NCBI RefSeq assembly: GCF_023264675.1
Contig: NZ_JAHFVG010000007.1
Span: 62,001 to 126,000 of the forward strand
Direction: 5' to 3'
DNA length: 64,000 nt
Origin: Rhodococcus sp. (in: high G+C Gram-positive bacteria)
GTDB taxonomy: Bacteria > Actinomycetota > Actinomycetes > Mycobacteriales > Mycobacteriaceae
The notes beneath the pieces were generated by a model, which saw nothing but the letters and a program-made list of their open reading frames with translations, did not search any database and was not told the origin of the DNA. The translations under genes were made by a program, and so were the position numbers. This document shows, piece after piece, positions 16,646 through 25,809 of this stretch. The stretch's first letter is position 1, and every line of letters begins with the position of its first letter.

Positions 16646-18253
16646 ATGACGGTGCCCATGCACTCTGACCGGCCTACCGAGACGTTCGATGTCGTCATCG
16701 TCGGCTACGGACCGGTCGGTCGGCTACTGGCGTTGAAGTTGGGTCGCCGCGGGTATCGGATCGCGGTCGTGGAGCGCCAGAAGCAGGTTTATCCCCTCCC
16801 TCGCGCAGTGCACTTCGACGACGAGATCGGACGAATCCTCCAGTCTGCGGGCGCGAGTCCGGCCGTCATGTTGCACGTGGTCGAACCGTACGACGATCTC
16901 TACGAATGGCGTGACGCGGAGCGCCGAACCTTGCTGCGCCTCGATTGGCGCGGGGCAGGACCTTCGGGCTGGAACGTCAGCCATTTCTTCCATCAGCCCG
17001 GCATGGAATCAGCGCTCGATGAGAAGGTCCGTGATCTCGAGTGCGTGGAGATCCTGCGTGGATGGGATGCAATAACGCACAGTGAGTCGGATTCGTCTGT
17101 CGCCGTGGAGGTTCGAAACGCCGATGACGAACGACGCGTGATCACCGGCCGATACGTCATCGGCGCGGACGGTGCCAACAGCAAGGTTCGAAGTTGGCTG
17201 GGCAGCTCTATGACCGACCTCGGCTACTTCCACGATTGGCTCGTCGTCGATCTCATTCCCCACGATCCGATGCCGGTCGATCCGCCGGCATGGCAGCTGT
17301 GCGACCCGGCCCGTCCCACGACGTTGGTGCCAGGCGGTCCCGGCAGGCGTCGCTTCGAGTTCATGCGACTCGAGCACGAGACCAAAGACGAACTCGATAC
17401 CGAGGAACGCGCCTGGGAGTTGCTGCAACCCTGGGGCCTGACGGCGCAGAACACGGTCATGGAACGTCACACGATCTATACGTTCCAAGCGCGCTGGTGC
17501 GATCGATGGCGTCGCGGCCGTCTGCTGCTGGCCGGCGACTCGGCCCACCTCATGCCTCCCTTTGCCGGTCAAGGAATGTGTTCCGGATTGCGCGATGTGG
17601 CGAACCTCGAATGGAAGCTTCATCTGGTCTTGGCCGGGTCTGCACCGGAGACCGTCCTCGATACCTACGGCGACGAAAGGTCCGAGCACGTCCGGCATTT
17701 CATCGACGAGTCGATGCAGCTGGGGAACGTCATCTGTCTGACCGATCCGGATGCCGTAGCCCGACGCGATGTTGCCATGGCAGCCGATCTAGCGGCCGGA
17801 ATCACCATGCCGCCGCGTCCGCTACCCCGGCTGGGTGAGGGCCTGCACCGCGACGATGCGGCCGGCGGTACCTTGTCGATCCAAGCGCCCGTTCGTGGCC
17901 GCGAGGCTGAGGGACTGTTCGACGACGTCTTCGGTTCCTCGGGAGTCCTTCTCGTCGCCGACGACCACGCGCTCGGCGATGTGAGCGGTGATACCCGACA
18001 GTTACTCGAGCAGTTGGGTTTCAAGATCATCATCTTCGGTGATCAACCGGGCAGAGACAGGGCCGTCGACACTACCGGCGCCTACCGACGTTGGTTCGAC
18101 GCGATGACCGCCACTGCAGTGCTGGTACGTCCCGATTTCTACGTCTACGGAATTGCAACCGGTGACTTCGGACCGGACGCGCTCGTCGCGGCGTTCATCG
18201 AGGACTTGGGTGTCGAGGCTCGACGCGAGACTCGTTCGACCGTGTCGTCATGA
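16646..18253 (+). CDS. FAD-dependent aromatic monooxygenase (MhpA/PheA-like)
   Basis: About 535 residues from the ATG at 16646, preceded by GAGGGAG; upstream in-frame starts give no domain sequence. It is a class A flavoprotein hydroxylase. The FAD-binding GYGPVGRLLALKLGRRGY lies near the N-terminus, followed by the DG motif (VIGADGANSKVR) and the GD motif (RLLLAGDSAHLMPPFAGQG). A C-terminal thioredoxin-like domain follows. These enzymes use NAD(P)H and O2 to add a hydroxyl group ortho to a phenol. It is coupled to the NTF2-like gene by ATGA. Next to the LigAB enzyme it probably forms the catechol-type substrate for ring cleavage (inference). Confidence 0.88.
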   Translation: MTVPMHSDRPTETFDVVIVGYGPVGRLLALKLGRRGYRIAVVERQKQVYPLPRAVHFDDEIGRILQSAGASPAVMLHVVEPYDDLYEWRDAERRTLLRLDWRGAGPSGWNVSHFFHQPGMESALDEKVRDLECVEILRGWDAITHSESDSSVAVEVRNADDERRVITGRYVIGADGANSKVRSWLGSSMTDLGYFHDWLVVDLIPHDPMPVDPPAWQLCDPARPTTLVPGGPGRRRFEFMRLEHETKDELDTEERAWELLQPWGLTAQNTVMERHTIYTFQARWCDRWRRGRLLLAGDSAHLMPPFAGQGMCSGLRDVANLEWKLHLVLAGSAPETVLDTYGDERSEHVRHFIDESMQLGNVICLTDPDAVARRDVAMAADLAAGITMPPRPLPRLGEGLHRDDAAGGTLSIQAPVRGREAEGLFDDVFGSSGVLLVADDHALGDVSGDTRQLLEQLGFKIIIFGDQPGRDRAVDTTGAYRRWFDAMTATAVLVRPDFYVYGIATGDFGPDALVAAFIEDLGVEARRETRSTVSS

Positions 18254-18669
18254 CCGGGCGCGCACTGCACTCCGAAGCCGACTACATGGCAGCGACTCGT
18301 CGCCATGTAGTCGAGGACTCCCTGGCCCGGTACTGCGCGGCAATGGACGACCGCGATGGCGTCGCTGCGGCAGTTCTTCTCGCCGAAGCCGATCTCTTCT
18401 TCAAGGATCAGCTTCCGATGCATGGGCGCGCCGAGATAGAGAGATTCTATGCCGCGACGTTCGCTGTCTCGACCGGACGCACCGCGCATCTGGTCAGCAA
18501 CGTCTTCGTCACCGCGACTGAATCGAGTATGTCGTATTCGGCTCTATATCAACGTTTTTCGCTGGACTCATCGGTTCCGGAGCTGCTCGCCATAGGGCGC
18601 TACTCAGGCACTTTCTCTCAATTCGCCGACTCGACGGTCTGGATCGAACACCGTGTCGCAGGTCTTTAG
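18250..18669 (+). CDS. NTF2/SnoaL-like small protein
   Basis: A 139-residue protein overlapping the monooxygenase stop (ATGA, 18250-18253). The pattern of an N-terminal helix (YMAATRRHVVEDSLARYCAAMDD), a mid helix HGRAEIERFYAATF and beta strands ending in YSGTFSQFADSTVWIEHRV fits the NTF2-like cone fold. That fold is found in SnoaL-type isomerases/hydrolases and in small subunits of ring-hydroxylating enzymes. No catalytic residues can be assigned. As the partner of the hydroxylase gene it might be an isomerase, hydratase or accessory subunit in the same pathway. Confidence 0.7.
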   Translation: MTGRALHSEADYMAATRRHVVEDSLARYCAAMDDRDGVAAAVLLAEADLFFKDQLPMHGRAEIERFYAATFAVSTGRTAHLVSNVFVTATESSMSYSALYQRFSLDSSVPELLAIGRYSGTFSQFADSTVWIEHRVAGL

Positions 18670-19463
18670 ATCGCGGAACCGGTCGACTGCAGCCTTGCCC
18701 AACCCCGTGGATGGGTGCCGAGGCAATCCCCGGGCCGGTATCGGCTTCCAATGCGTGATGCTCCGGTCGAAGGCGGAATTTCCCAACGCGGTCGGGCGTT
18801 GGAAGCTTTTCGAGCAGCTTCGCGAACACCTCTTTCGCCAAAGTGGACGCTTTCAGCCACACCTTCGTCAGCATCGAGGTTCGATGGTGTCGGTGTGGTT
18901 CAATTTCGACGGAGAAGACCGGCTTCCACCTTGAGGCAATGAAATTGAAGACATGATTGACCGCCTGAAGTTGGTGCGCCCGCCCGCTGAGGAGTGGTGA
19001 ACTAACGATACCCAGATCTGACGTCTTGGTGCTGAGCGTGGGTGGGCTCTACGAGGACAAATAATTTCTAGCAGGTCTCAGTGTCACGAGCGAGTCATAT
19101 GTCGGTTCCTGTTCGGGTGGATTCGGGTGGTCCCAAATGGACTGCTAGGTCTGGTCGCGGCGGCATCGGTGGTTCCTGTGTCCGTATCTGGTTGTCTCGC
19201 AACGTACTTGTGAGTGAGCGTTCAACGGTTTAATCCCGTTAGGGGACTCCACGGGAAGGCTCTGACCAGCGAAAGCGGTTGGGGCCTTCTCTCTTTGGCT
19301 TGTCCATGCTGCTCGTTTCGGCGGTGAGCAGGGTTCGTTCATCTGTGGTTGTGCGTTGGTCAGGATTGCCAGCCGACAGGGAGGAGTCGGTGCTCGGTGC
19401 GTGGATTCACGCCCCGCTGCCAGCGCGCCGGACGCGCGATCTGGTGTTGTCCGGCCGAAGCGG
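18670..19463. other. Long region without a recognisable gene
   Basis: Nearly 800 bp between the end of the ring-cleavage locus and the aldo/keto reductase gene. Short overlapping frames on both strands show no family motif. The right half (about 19060-19460) is less GC-biased in the third position and holds short inverted repeats, for example CCCGT/ACGGG around 19230-19252. It could be a decayed mobile element or gene, or a structured RNA. I cannot assign it. Confidence 0.5.
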
Positions 19464-20375
19464 TCAAGTCCACTCCATGCGTGACCGCTTGTCCCAGTAG
19501 CTTTCTGGCGCTTCCGCAATCTCCAGATCGCCGGCGATCAGGGCGGGATCGACGGCGAGTGCAGCGCCATTCTGCGCGAGTTGAGCCGTAGTGGCCGCCC
19601 CGGACAGCACGACGTCGGCCCACGGTTGGGCGAGTGCAATCGCCAGGGCGAGTGCGTCGCGGCCGATCCCGGCCGAGTCCGCGACCCGGGTGAGTTCCGA
19701 TGGCTCGGCGACGAGCCGGCCGTTGGCCATTGCCTCTTTGACGACGACGAACCAGCCGGCGTCATGGGCCAGTGCCAGTGCCGGGCCGACGGACGGTTCG
19801 AGGGGATTCCACGTCGATTGCACCGAGCTGAACACGCCGATGTCCAGCGCGGCATGCACGACATCTGCTTGGTGCGGACCGCTGGTGCTGATGCCGACGC
19901 GGATCCCGCTGTCGGCCAGTGCGCGCAGGTCGTCGAGCAGAGCAGTATCGCCGAGTGCAGGACTGTCCGGAGTAACGCTGTGGATCAAATAGTGGTTGGG
20001 CGCGCCGCCGAGGTCGTGCAGGGTCTGGGGCCACTGCTCGGCCAAACGTGCGACCGAGTGTTCTTTGACCTCGTGCACTGCGGCTCTCCGCTGGAAATCG
20101 GCGACGTAGGCGTATCCCCATTTCGAGCCGATCACAAGGTTCTCGCGCCGATCCGGGTGCCGGGTCAACCAGCTGCCGAGGAACTTCTCGGCCAACCCGT
20201 AGGACCGCGCGGCGTCCAGATGTCGAATCCCGCTGTCCCACGCCGCGTCGAGTACCGAGTGGCACAGCTGCTCGAGTGCGGCCGGATCGAAGCGCCCCGC
20301 TACAGAATCCGCGTGCCCGACCGTCAGGTATTCGGGACGTCCGAGAGCAGCAAGGCCGAGACCGAGTCGTGTCAT
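19464..20375 (-). CDS. Aldo/keto reductase
   Basis: A 303-residue TIM-barrel reductase starting MTRLGLGLAALGRPEY. Family marks are GIRHLDAARSYGLAEKFLGSWL (catalytic Asp and Tyr of the AKR tetrad), VIGSKWGY with the Lys, and the His strand NHYLIHSV. The C-terminal cofactor region reads ADVVLSGAATTAQLAQN. It uses NADPH to reduce an aldehyde or ketone, or the reverse. It is last in a leftward run with the PhyH oxygenase (32-bp gap) and the methyltransferase, so it probably acts in the same pathway. The long upstream extension of this frame is antisense to the oxygenase and was not used. Confidence 0.85.
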   Translation of the reverse strand: MTRLGLGLAALGRPEYLTVGHADSVAGRFDPAALEQLCHSVLDAAWDSGIRHLDAARSYGLAEKFLGSWLTRHPDRRENLVIGSKWGYAYVADFQRRAAVHEVKEHSVARLAEQWPQTLHDLGGAPNHYLIHSVTPDSPALGDTALLDDLRALADSGIRVGISTSGPHQADVVHAALDIGVFSSVQSTWNPLEPSVGPALALAHDAGWFVVVKEAMANGRLVAEPSELTRVADSAGIGRDALALAIALAQPWADVVLSGAATTAQLAQNGAALAVDPALIAGDLEIAEAPESYWDKRSRMEWT

Positions 20376-20407
20376 GCGGTCAATTCTGTCAATGTGTCCG
20401 TATTGGC

Positions 20408-21382
20408 TCAGCCCCGACGGCCGACCACGGGATTGAGCTCGGACGCTGCCAGACCGCCCGGCTCGACACCGGGAAGGAACTCGCGCCACGTGCCGCTGAT
20501 AAGCGTCGGCGACGACGTCACCCGTGCCCCGTCGGCGAAGTAGGTGGTGGCCAGCGCCCGGCGCGGCTGCGTCGTCAGATTGGGACCGGCGGTGTGGAAG
20601 CAGAGCGCGGAGTGGAACGACACGTCGCCCACGGCGAACGGCCCGGACTCGACCGCGACGCCACGCTCGACGAAGCGCTGCGTGACGGCCTCGTCGTACG
20701 AAGTCCCGACCTTGTCGAACTCCAGGTCGGCCACCTCGATCGACACGTCGCGGCCGCGAGCGAACGACAGCGGCCCCATTCGGCCGGGGATCGACGACAT
20801 GGGCATCCACGCGGTGACCGCCTGGGTTGTCTGCAGCGGGAAGTGCTCGGCGTCGTGGTGCCACGGCGTCCGGCCGCAACCGGGCTCCTTCGACAGCGCG
20901 TTGTCGTGGTAGAGGCGAACCCGGGGTTCGTCGAGTAGTGCCGCAGCCAGTCCGCCGATCCGAGGCGAAAGCGCTACGGCACGCATGAGGTCGTCGTGCC
21001 GCCACATCTGCTCCAGCGCAGTGAATCTGCCGGCAACGTCGTCGCCGTGCTCGGCGCGCAGTAGCTTCTCGAGGCGCTCGGCGAGCCGCTTCACGACGGC
21101 CGGCGACAGCACGGCGGGAAGCCGCACGAATGCTTCCCGTGCGAAGGCCTCGACCGCGGCTGGATCGAGGGCGTAGGGCTCGGCGAGCTCACGCTCGACC
21201 TGTTCGTCCGTGGCCGCTTCGATGTCGGGCAAGCCAGGACCGTCGACCAAATCGGTGGGCAAATGGTCGTTGGCGGCCAGCGTGACGTACCAGTCCCACC
21301 AGTCCTGATCGTCGCCCGCCCAATCCTGCTCGATCCCGCCGGTGCGGTTCTGCTCGGGCAGCCGGTCGTTCGTCAGAGCCAC
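20408..21382 (-). CDS. Phytanoyl-CoA dioxygenase (PhyH) family Fe(II)/2-oxoglutarate oxygenase
   Basis: A 324-residue protein with the PhyH double-stranded beta-helix. The facial triad is visible as WHHDAEHF (His-x-Asp) and a distal His in FHTAGPN; an Arg shortly after (QPRRALATTYF) can bind 2-oxoglutarate. Acidic N-terminal residues about 1-75 extend beyond the core. The family hydroxylates or otherwise oxidises small molecules with O2 and 2-oxoglutarate, often in natural-product pathways. Its start lies ten bases inside the end of the methyltransferase gene (21373-21382), so the genes are translationally linked. Substrate unknown. Confidence 0.85.
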   Translation of the reverse strand: MALTNDRLPEQNRTGGIEQDWAGDDQDWWDWYVTLAANDHLPTDLVDGPGLPDIEAATDEQVERELAEPYALDPAAVEAFAREAFVRLPAVLSPAVVKRLAERLEKLLRAEHGDDVAGRFTALEQMWRHDDLMRAVALSPRIGGLAAALLDEPRVRLYHDNALSKEPGCGRTPWHHDAEHFPLQTTQAVTAWMPMSSIPGRMGPLSFARGRDVSIEVADLEFDKVGTSYDEAVTQRFVERGVAVESGPFAVGDVSFHSALCFHTAGPNLTTQPRRALATTYFADGARVTSSPTLISGTWREFLPGVEPGGLAASELNPVVGRRG

Positions 21383-22185
21383 AGCAGGGCTGCTTCGTGC
21401 GAGAAGGTGTAGGAGCCGGAGGCGTCGCGACAGGAGGCGAGGTAATCCCCGAGTACCGGTGCCGCCTCCATCTCCTCCAACGATACGGAGTCGTCGAAGG
21501 CGCAGCGCTGCAGAAAGCCCTCGGCGACAACGCGATCGGATGTACCGGTGGTGTACGTGACGCGTTGGTCCCGCACGTCCGCGCCTGCCCGCATCAGAGC
21601 GTCCCGCACCTGTTCGGCCGTCGTGTACGGCGTTGCTTCGCGCACCCCGGCGCGGTAGGCGTCGTAGAACGCCAAATAGTGCGACGCCGCTGTGGCCTGC
21701 GCGACCAAGCCCAGTCCACCGGGGGCCAGTGCGGCCACGAATCGCTCGGCCGCGGAGTCCAGCTCGGCCGGCGGCAGTGCGTAGAGCGCATGAGTGGCCC
21801 AGACGACGTCGTAACCGGTGTGATCGGCCGGGAGGTCCTGCAGGGTCATCACCAGGTCGTGCCGGGCCACGAACGGCGCACCGAGCGCCCCCCGCGCCTC
21901 GGCTACCGAGAATGCAGACGGGTCGAGCAGGTCGTAGGCCAGCTCGGGGAGGGCGGACAGGTCGGTGTAGCGGCGCAGGGCGGTGGGGAACTTGCCGCTA
22001 CCGCAGGCCACGTCGAGCAGCGACCAACCGTCACGGCTGTGATCGGCGAGCAGGGCTGGCCAGTCGGCGGCCAGGGCCAGCTGGTGGTAGTCCTCGGTAG
22101 CCAGGGCGTAGAACGCCTCCATGCCCGTGCGGCCTGCTTCGCTCCAATGCTCGAGACTGCGTTCGGCTGTGTCTCCGCTGCTCAT
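21373..22185 (-). CDS. Class I SAM-dependent methyltransferase
   Basis: A 270-residue protein with motif I LLDVACGSGKFP (about residues 56-67), motif II around GYDVVWATHALYALPP and motif III LAPGGLGLVAQA, the order of a Rossmann-type methyltransferase. It starts the leftward unit methyltransferase-PhyH-AKR. A second, unrelated-looking methyltransferase is transcribed divergently 59 bp away, so the two probably share regulation. The methyl acceptor cannot be predicted. Confidence 0.82.
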   Translation of the reverse strand: MSSGDTAERSLEHWSEAGRTGMEAFYALATEDYHQLALAADWPALLADHSRDGWSLLDVACGSGKFPTALRRYTDLSALPELAYDLLDPSAFSVAEARGALGAPFVARHDLVMTLQDLPADHTGYDVVWATHALYALPPAELDSAAERFVAALAPGGLGLVAQATAASHYLAFYDAYRAGVREATPYTTAEQVRDALMRAGADVRDQRVTYTTGTSDRVVAEGFLQRCAFDDSVSLEEMEAAPVLGDYLASCRDASGSYTFSHEAALLWL

Positions 22186-22244
22186 ACCACTCCTACCGGG
22201 AAGCCGACCGAAACACCGAGTGAGGACTTCGTGCTTAACTCGAT

Positions 22245-23141
22245 GTGATGTCCAACATAGCGCCGATTCCGGCGATCGGTACCGCCGCCGAGTCCCTCGA
22301 CGCGGTGCGCGCAGCGCGGCTCGGTGCTGCGGCCCTGCTCGGCCTCGCCCCAGGCTCTTACGCCCGCGACCACGCCGCCTTCGAACTGCTCTCCGACCAG
22401 CGCGGACTTATCGCGAAACACCTGACCGGCAAGCTGGCCGGGATGGGCGACGGACCGATCTCGGTGCTCTCGGTCGGCTGCGGTGACGGTTCGCTGGACG
22501 CCCGGCTCGCCGCGGGGCTGGTGCGGGCAGTGCCCGGTCGGCCGGTCCGGTACGTCGGCGTCGACCCGTGGCCCGGGAGCGCGGAGCTCTTCACCGCCAA
22601 GATGGCTGCGGTGGGGTCCGGTGAGCTCAGCGTCGATGCGTACGTCGCGTCGTTCCTCGACTCGCCGGTCGACGAGACCTTCGATGTCGTGATGTTCGTG
22701 CACTCGATGTATTACGTCGCCGACGTGGGGGCGACCCTGCGTGCCGCGCTCGACCTGCTGCGACCCGGCGGCGAACTCTGGGTGGCAATTGCACCATCGG
22801 CCGCGCTCAACGCGCTGGTCGGCGTCCTCGCCCCGCCGCTGGAGGGCCACCGGCAGTGGTTCAGTGCCGACATCGAGAAGGCCTTCGTCGGCGCCGGGAT
22901 CGCTTTCGATGACGTGGTCACTCTGGATGCGCTGGTCGACCTCACCGCCGCGACTGACGAGGTGCTGGACTTCGCGGTGCAAGCCAGGCTGACCTCGGAG
23001 TTACACGGGCCGGTGCAGGCTTATCTCGACGCGGTTTCGGTGCCCGGTGCCGATGGTGGGCTTCGGGTGCCGCACCCGGTCGACGTGTTCTGCACGAGAA
23101 GTCTCACCCGGCGTGCACGGTCCGGGAGTGTTCTGCCGTAG
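22245..23141 (+). CDS. Class I SAM-dependent methyltransferase
   Basis: A 298-residue protein with motif I VLSVGCGDGSLD (about residues 75-86), an acidic strand-2 end YVGVDPWPGS and the FDVVMFVHSMYYVADV block. LLRPGGELWVAIA follows. The fold resembles small-molecule N-methyltransferases. The frame opens with GTG at 22245 immediately followed by ATG at 22248; neither has a strong Shine-Dalgarno sequence. It is divergent from the first methyltransferase and followed after about 12 bp by a small unknown gene. I infer a role in the same small-molecule pathway as the PhyH and AKR genes. Confidence 0.82.
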   Translation: MMSNIAPIPAIGTAAESLDAVRAARLGAAALLGLAPGSYARDHAAFELLSDQRGLIAKHLTGKLAGMGDGPISVLSVGCGDGSLDARLAAGLVRAVPGRPVRYVGVDPWPGSAELFTAKMAAVGSGELSVDAYVASFLDSPVDETFDVVMFVHSMYYVADVGATLRAALDLLRPGGELWVAIAPSAALNALVGVLAPPLEGHRQWFSADIEKAFVGAGIAFDDVVTLDALVDLTAATDEVLDFAVQARLTSELHGPVQAYLDAVSVPGADGGLRVPHPVDVFCTRSLTRRARSGSVLP

Positions 23142-23155
23142 GGCATCATGAGGTG

Positions 23156-23578
23156 ATGAGCGATCTCGAGTACCTCGCCACTTTGCTCGCTGCACTCGAC
23201 GCGGAGCTTGCACGAATCTCTGCTGCCGATTCGGGCTCCGAGGAGCAGTCGTCTGCCATCGACGACGCGACGGCCGCCGTCTTGCGGTTGCGCGCGAAGG
23301 TCAAGGCCGGTTACCCCGGCAAGAAGGCTTACTACATCGCAGCGTCGACCGATCCGAATGGCATCAGGGTGGAGGGAATTTCTGCCCTGCAGGGCAAACG
23401 CGCCCACGAACTGGTACGAGACGGCGGGTGGATGCACGCGGATTCCACCACGGCGCTGGATCTTCTCGATGACGATCAGATCAGTCGGTACCGGGCAATC
23501 GCGGGACGTGGTGTGGCGCAGACGTTTCGCGACGCACGTGAATATCTCGCAGCGGCAACAGGTCTCGCCGAAAGGTAG
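23156..23578 (+). CDS. Small hypothetical protein
   Basis: About 140 residues. I do not recognise the family. The N-terminal third is helical and acidic (MSDLEYLATLLAALDAELARI). The middle reads GYPGKKAYYIAASTDPNGIRVEGISAL, and the end is helical (QTFRDAREYLAAATGLAER). No signal peptide or membrane segment. Codon use is like its neighbours, so it is probably a real gene. It directly follows the methyltransferase on the same strand (14 bp). Confidence 0.6.
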   Translation: MSDLEYLATLLAALDAELARISAADSGSEEQSSAIDDATAAVLRLRAKVKAGYPGKKAYYIAASTDPNGIRVEGISALQGKRAHELVRDGGWMHADSTTALDLLDDDQISRYRAIAGRGVAQTFRDAREYLAAATGLAER

Positions 23579-23675
23579 GCCGCGGGCCGACTAGGGTTCG
23601 ATCACGGCACGCTCACACCCGTTCCCGTCGAGCGGAATTCACAGTTGTCTCTGAGACGCTTGTTTCTTGGAGTGG

Positions 23676-24257
23676 TCATTGCGAGCGCGCGGTGTCGCCT
23701 GCCCGATTCGTCCGGGATTCGGTGGACACCAGCAGTGCATGGGTCGGTCCATCGCCGAGTCCACGGACGGAATGGGCGTTGAGAGAGGGGAAGTGGAGTG
23801 CATCGCCGGATTCGAGGTGGACTGTCTCGTTGCCGATCGTGACTTCGATCGATCCGTCCAGGACGTACAGCCATTCCTCGCCCGAGTGGTGGGCTATCGG
23901 AGCATCCGAGGACGGCGGGATGGTCAGCAGGATGGCATCGATACCGGGGTAGTTGCCGGACAGTGTGGTCATCGTGCCGTTGGCGGATTCGTGGGGCGCA
24001 TGTTCTCCGGCGCGTACGAGATGAAACGAGCGAGTCGGCTCTTCCGCGACCAGTTCGCTCAACGTCACCCCGAACACTCGCGCTAGCTCGATCAATGTGC
24101 CTACCGACGACTGGCGACCACCGGACTCGATCCGTGACAGCTGCGTGGTGGACAAGCCCACCTTGTGGCCGACGACGGCCAATGTCCATCCGCGTTCGTG
24201 GCGCAGGCGCGCAATCCTGCGCCCGATCCAGTTGTCGTCATCGACATGGGCGGACAT
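23676..24257 (-). CDS. XRE family regulator with C-terminal cupin domain
   Basis: About 193 residues from the start MSAHVDDDNWIG; the frame is open further upstream but that part overlaps the opposite MFS gene. An N-terminal XRE helix-turn-helix (LAVVGHKVGLSTTQLSRIESG, split over about 20-45) is followed by a cupin barrel with HHSGEEWLYVLDGSIEV and LESGDALHFPSLNAHSV. Such HTH-cupin proteins bind a small effector in the barrel. It is divergent from a CynX/NimT-type MFS gene, which is its probable target. Confidence 0.85.
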   Translation of the reverse strand: MSAHVDDDNWIGRRIARLRHERGWTLAVVGHKVGLSTTQLSRIESGGRQSSVGTLIELARVFGVTLSELVAEEPTRSFHLVRAGEHAPHESANGTMTTLSGNYPGIDAILLTIPPSSDAPIAHHSGEEWLYVLDGSIEVTIGNETVHLESGDALHFPSLNAHSVRGLGDGPTHALLVSTESRTNRAGDTARSQ

Positions 24258-24346
24258 GCGGAGCATTCTACCCAGGATTGCGGACAAAAGTGCCTCATGG
24301 GCAACGGTAGTTGCCAAGGGGGTTGATTGTTCGCGTGTTGCCTGCG

Positions 24347-25681
24347 ATGGTCCACGGTATGGACGGGCATGCGGAGTCTTCGGTGGACGCGGGAGCCGAC
24401 GGCGATTACCGGAACCGAGTGTCGGTCGCCGGCATCGAGTCCGAGCAGACCCCCGGCCCATCCGCACCAGCCCTGTTGTCTGCCGTGGGCGTTGGCGCAT
24501 CGGTAGTGGCAATCGTGCTGCTGGGCATCGACCTTCGCCTGGTGTTCGGAAGCGCGTCGGCGATGCTCGACGAAATTCGTGACGCCTACGGCCTGGGCAG
24601 CGGCTCGGCCGCGTTGCTGACTACCGGCCCGGTCCTGTGCCTCGGAGTGTTCGCGGTTGCTGCGACTCGTGCGGTGCGGCACCGGAGCGTGCCCGCCGTA
24701 CTGACCGGGTGCCTCGTTCTGATTCTCGTGGGAACGGCCGGGCGCGGCACACCATGGTGGCCTGCGCTCGTGGCGGGGACCTTGCTCGCCGGAGTCGGTA
24801 TCGCCGTCGCGAATGTCCTCGGCCCGATACTCGTCCGTCTGCTGTTCCCACACCGGATCGGACTGATGACAGGCGTTTTCACCGCCCTGGTCAGTGCAAG
24901 CGCCGGTATCGCCTCGGGAATCACGGTTCCGCTCGATACCTCGCTGTTCCACAATTGGCGTACGACTCTCGTGGCCTGGGCGTTGCCGTCCGTGCCTGCC
25001 GTTGCCGCGATGGCCCTGGTTGCGTGGCGGCATCACCGCTTCGAACGCACAGCGACGTCGTCGGCCCGATCCGGTGCACCTCGATGGCAAGCGGGCGTAC
25101 TGCGATCGCCGGTCGCCTGGGCAATTACCGGATTCATGGGACTTCAATCGCTGCTCGCCTACTCCATGATTGCGTGGCTCCCGACGATCTACCGGGACCG
25201 CGGTATGACCGCCGAACGTGCAGGGCTTCTGTTGACGGCGCTGTCGATCGCCAGCATCGCCACAGCGCTGACCATCCCCGTCGTCGCCGCCCGGCTGAGT
25301 CGACAGAGCGTGCTCGCCATCGCCGTCGTTGCTGTATCCGTCACGGGTTTGATCGGGGTGCTCGTCGGTGGTGTCGGCATGGCGGTGGTGTGGTCGATAA
25401 TGCTCGGACTCGGTCAGGGAGGCCAACTTTCACTTGCCCTGACACTGATCAATCTTCGAGCCCCGAATACAGCGACAGCGACGAGCCTGTCGACGATGGT
25501 CCAGTCGATCGGCTACACCATCGCAGCTCTGGGGCCCCTCGCGGCAGGGGTGATCCATGGTGCGACCGGCTCGTGGACCATGCCACTCCTCGTGCTTCTC
25601 GTGGTGATGATGCCGATGGCGGCGTGCGGTTGGCTGGCCGGACGCGACAATCCGGTGGCGGTGCGTATCTCAGGCCGCTGA
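24347..25681 (+). CDS. MFS transporter, CynX/NimT (cyanate transporter-like) family
   Basis: About 444 residues with twelve predicted helices. Features of the CynX/NimT branch are the early GIDLRLVFGSASAMLDEI segment, the loop VAATRAVRHRSVPAVL after helix 2, and GLGQGGQLSLALTLINLRAP in the second half. Members export or import small anions and nitroimidazoles. The start is uncertain: the frame is open from 24311 (TTG) and ATG codons occur at 24347 and 24359. Divergent to the HTH-cupin regulator. Substrate not known. Confidence 0.8.
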   Translation: MVHGMDGHAESSVDAGADGDYRNRVSVAGIESEQTPGPSAPALLSAVGVGASVVAIVLLGIDLRLVFGSASAMLDEIRDAYGLGSGSAALLTTGPVLCLGVFAVAATRAVRHRSVPAVLTGCLVLILVGTAGRGTPWWPALVAGTLLAGVGIAVANVLGPILVRLLFPHRIGLMTGVFTALVSASAGIASGITVPLDTSLFHNWRTTLVAWALPSVPAVAAMALVAWRHHRFERTATSSARSGAPRWQAGVLRSPVAWAITGFMGLQSLLAYSMIAWLPTIYRDRGMTAERAGLLLTALSIASIATALTIPVVAARLSRQSVLAIAVVAVSVTGLIGVLVGGVGMAVVWSIMLGLGQGGQLSLALTLINLRAPNTATATSLSTMVQSIGYTIAALGPLAAGVIHGATGSWTMPLLVLLVVMMPMAACGWLAGRDNPVAVRISGR

Positions 25682-25809
25682 CGTCGCGGCATATCGCCAG
25701 TGCGGGTATCGACGGCGTCGAATTCGCCGACGCACTCGACCAAGGTGGACTGCTCGACGCCTTCCTCGACCTCTTCGGCAGCGGATCGTCCGCCGGCTGA
25801 ACCGGAGTC

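Noticed and set aside
19145..19519. Minus-strand frame of 124 residues in the gene-free region
   Set aside because: No motif, biased composition and overlap with the AKR end; not supported as a gene.
20376..21005. Upstream extension of the aldo/keto reductase frame
   Set aside because: It overlaps the PhyH gene on the same strand in another frame and is Arg/Ala-rich; MTRLGLGLAALG is the natural AKR start.
25682..25800. Protein-like stretch GIDGVEFADALDQGGLLDAF after the CynX-like gene
   Set aside because: No start codon in that frame near it, no ribosome binding site and no family recognised; it may be a remnant or chance.
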